From positions 883,955 to 905,349 of the forward strand of contig KQ482057.1 in the NCBI GenBank assembly GCA_001430745.1: a stretch of DNA of 21,395 bases, given 5' to 3'. Below the pieces are notes generated by a model that had not been told where the DNA came from, made no database searches, and saw nothing but the letters and a program-made list of their open reading frames with translations. Positions 19,176 to 21,395 of this stretch are shown piece after piece. Within the stretch, counting starts at the first letter, position 1; the number at the start of each line of letters is the position of its first letter. The translations under genes were made by a program, and so were the position numbers. The stretch is from Auxenochlorella pyrenoidosa. Its lineage: Eukaryota > Chlorophyta > Trebouxiophyceae > Chlorellales > Chlorellaceae.

Positions 19176-21347
19176 ATGAAGTCCCAAGGCTCTGGAGGCT
19201 CATTCAACGGCAGGGCACGCCCGCAGCAGCGGTGCCCGCCGGGGGCCTCCAGGGCTTGGAGGCCGTTTCTGGCTCTGCTCGGCGCCGGCATCCTGCTGCT
19301 CACCTGTAATCACCAGCTGTGTCCGATGAGCGCACAGGTGACCGAAGAGCTCCCTACCCCATACCTCTTCGGTGTGGCCCCGGCTCAGCCTCTCGCCTGT
19401 ACCCCGACTCCGTGCATTTCCAATTGGGCTGGTTCAAACCATACTCGCAGATGAGCCCAGCAGCGCGGTCGCACCTGGGTCTTGCCGGCGGCGTTGGCGC
19501 CGGCACCCCGGGCGGTGCCCGTTTGGCGGTCTCTGGGAAATTCCTGCTGCATGGCGCTGAAAAGGTTTTCATCAAGGTAAGCGTGTCCTGCTGTAATTTA
19601 CTGGCTTCCGTGTGGGATGCGTCACAGGCAAGGCTGCAGCCAGGGAGCGCCATGTGCATCGGAGCCGTGGGAGGCAGATTGGCGGCAGGGTTGTGCCGCC
19701 CACCTTGGATACTGCTTTACCTTGGCTGAACCGCGGCTGAACCACGGCTGCCTAGCCTCCCGAGCCATCCACCAGGCATTTTGGTGCTGCCCTCCTGTCA
19801 GGGCGTGACATATGGCACGTTCGACACCCACCCAGTGCATGGAGCACCCTTCCCGAGCCAAGCCACGGTGGCAGATGACTTTTCAGGTGCGCCTCCTAAT
19901 CGTCCACCTTCCACCCCCTCTGGCCCGACCCCGTCGTCTCTCGTCTCATGTGTGACTCGAACCACTGAGCCTTGGTGCAGGGATGGCGGCGGCGGGCATC
20001 AACACAGTCCGCCTCTACGAGCCGCCGCCCCGCTGGCTGGCTGACCTCGCACACGCGCATGGCCTGCGGGTGAGGAGGGCATGGGCAGGTAGTGAGCTCT
20101 GCTCCTGCCTGAAAGTAAGAAAGGCTCCTCCTTATAATTAGGCTTGTAGCAATTCAATGCAGACGCATGGAGGCTTCCTTAAACCCTGCCGCATTCTTCT
20201 CTTCTGCGCGCAGCTGATGGTGGGGCTGCCCTGGCCGCAGCACCACGCTGTGCTGCACAACCCTTGGATGCTCGACAACATCACTCTGACCATGCAGGCA
20301 GCAGTGCAGGCAAGCAATGTAGAGGAGGCTGGCAGGGGTTGCGCGGCCGCCTGCCGGCTGCCACTGTGCCTGCGTCGGCAATACATCAAGCGCCCCTGCC
20401 TGCCGGCATGCCATCTGTCAGTGGCCGATCATGCTGGTTGCCCTCAGATTGCTCACCAAATAGGCCCGCTTACCTCGCTGGCCAGCCGGCCCATGAGGTT
20501 TATAGGGCACTGTCGGTGCACCACCTGAGCGCATCACCCCCCTGAGCGCCCCTCCCTCCCTATCTGTCGCTGCCCCACAGGAGCTGGCGGGGCACCCAGC
20601 GGTGGCCATCTACGCCATTGGCAACGAGATCCCCCCCGACATGGTGCGCTGGTACGGCGCCGACGCCGCCTCCGCCTTCCTGCAGCGCCTCTGCCTGGCG
20701 GTCAAGGACACCGACCCGGGGGCGCTGGTGACCTATGGTGGGTGCAGGGGGGGGGGGCGGCAGGGGGGGCAGGGTACGAAGGGGTCTTCGGCAGAACCAG
20801 CCAGGAAAGGGCGGGGTCCCTCACGGAACCTTGGCAGCCATCCCGCATTGCTGGTTGCCTGCAGCCAGGGCGGCTGGTCCTCTGTTGAGAGGGCAGTGGG
20901 GGCTGCTAGAAAATCCCAAATCCCAAAAACGCTGCCTAAACCTGACTGCCGCGGCCAGCGCTTGCCTTGAGCTGGGTGCGCTCTCTGATGCGATTGGGCA
21001 GCAGTTAGCCTCAGGCCTTTTCCGAAGCGCTGTCCAGCTGACCCAGGGTGCCTGCTACCCCCTGCCTGCAGCAAACTACCCCTCCACCGAGTGAGAGAGA
21101 TCTCAATGAGTGTCAGCGGCTCTCGGCCCGCCAGCATGGCTTGCGTGCTGACAGCAGGCGGGGATCCTGGGTGGGGCATGATGCCTGCACAGCTAGCAAT
21201 TGTCGGTTCATGATGCCATTGTTGACGTCTCCCAACTACCCCCGGCAGGTACCTGGCAGCAGGTGCCCCCTGCGTGGACGTGGCCTCCTTCAACGTCTAC
21301 CTGGAGGACGCCGCCACTTTTCAAAAAAGTACCTGGACCGCCTGCAG
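19176..21347 (+). CDS. Clan GH-A glycoside hydrolase (bacterial GH2/GH17-type TIM barrel), signal-anchored, 3' partial
   Basis: Exons: 19176-19337, 19451-19576, 19802-19886, 19981-20069, 20214-20309, 20581-20737, 21072-21090 and 21249-21347, all phases consistent. Residues 30-44 (PFLALLGAGILLLTC) after an Arg-rich start look like a signal anchor, so a luminal, cell-wall or extracellular site is inferred. The catalytic part opens with KVFIKGVTYGTF, then AAGINTVRLYEPPPRWL (barrel strands), LMVGLPWPQH, HPAVAIYAIGNEIP, ALVTYANYPSTEYL and DVASFNVYLED. The NE pair (N201, E202) is the acid/base motif of clan GH-A; the nucleophile glutamate lies beyond the window. This pattern is familiar from bacterial beta-glucan-type hydrolases, often fused to family 2 glycosyltransferases, so beta-glycan cleavage or transglycosylation is likely but the linkage is unknown. 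The intron 20310-20580 has a GC donor, exon 7 is only 19 nt, and the frame breaks at 21323-21328. Start exon less sure than the catalytic exons. Confidence 0.82.
20310..20580 (+). other. GC-AG intron (donor CAG|GCAAGC)
   Basis: The exon ending ITLTMQAAVQ stops at CAG (20309), followed by GCAAGC. Splicing to GAGCTGGCGG (20581, after CCCACAG) gives AAVQELAGHPAVAIY, the expected continuous helix-strand of the barrel. No GT donor nearby does this. Confidence 0.85.
21072..21090 (+). other. 19-nt microexon in the glycoside hydrolase gene
   Basis: The bases between acceptor CTGCAG (21071) and donor GTGAGA (21091) complete Ala, encode NYPST and begin Glu. With its neighbours it yields ALVTYANYPSTEYLAAG, a conserved loop of the family, so the exon is needed for the fold. 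Confidence 0.85.
21323..21328 (+). pseudogene. Frame break at an A6 run in the last visible exon
   Basis: The frame reads LEDAATFQK and then leaves the family pattern. One more A (or two fewer) restores KYLDRLQ up to the donor at 21348, which is what homologues show after this strand. It lies 40 nt before a stretch of poly-G and N bases, so a sequencing or assembly error is more likely than true gene decay. Confidence 0.8.
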
Positions 21348-21357
21348 GTGGGCCGGG

Positions 21358-21395
21358 TGGGGGGGGGGGNGGGGGGGGCGGGGGGCNCGGGCGGT
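21358..21395. other. Low-quality poly-G end with N bases
   Basis: The last 38 bases are almost pure G with ambiguous bases at about 21370 and 21387. They follow a GTGGGCC donor and should be intron. The base calls here are unreliable. Confidence 0.9.

Noticed and set aside
19722..19747. Short tandem GGCTGAACC(G/A)C repeat
   Set aside because: Two imperfect 11-nt units inside an intron with no other sign of function.
1..21395. tRNA, rRNA, CRISPR, transposon or viral genes
   Set aside because: No cloverleaf with A/B boxes, no regular spaced repeats, and no transposase, reverse transcriptase or capsid-like motifs were seen on either strand.

Overview
The window looks like nuclear DNA of a GC-rich, intron-dense green alga, most likely a Chlorella-like trebouxiophyte. 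This is inferred from many short phase-consistent introns (about 100-390 nt), acceptors almost all ending in (T/C)GCAG, Ala/Gln-rich low-complexity exons, a eukaryotic proteasome subunit and a plastid-transit-like N-terminus. No species can be named. I see no operons, CRISPR arrays, tRNA or rRNA genes, or recognisable transposons.

Layout, left to right. (1) 128-268 (+): one isolated coding exon of an unrecognised gene. (2) 467-1642 (-): the first four exons of the 26S proteasome lid subunit RPN6/PSMD11; the PCI-domain part is not in the window. (3) 2563-6110 (-): a protein of about 755 aa with an N-terminal CxxC-x9-CxxC motif, a coiled coil, a long disordered middle and a conserved-looking C-terminal half. 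It resembles ATG14/VPS38-type autophagy subunits in layout only. (4) 7249-11182 (+): an unrecognised 12-exon protein, divergent from (3). It carries a 19-nt imperfect tandem duplication that breaks its reading frame. (5) 11490-about 14011 (-): an unrecognised coiled-coil protein, convergent with (4). (6) 14926-18147 (-): a complete eight-exon endonuclease/exonuclease/phosphatase (EEP) family protein of 522 aa with a transit-like leader and all expected catalytic motifs. (7) 19176-21347 (+): the 5' part of a clan GH-A glycoside hydrolase resembling bacterial enzymes, with a signal anchor, a 19-nt microexon and a frame break in an A6 run just before the sequence degrades into poly-G and N bases.

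The genes look like ordinary independent nuclear genes with no shared pathway. Three of about 39 modelled introns start with GC, two of them with the identical donor CAG|GCAAGC; phase supports each. The points most worth checking are the broken left end of RPN6, the 19-nt duplication in gene (4), the bacterial-like glycosidase, and the identity of genes (3), (4) and (5). I found no convincing new multi-gene system.
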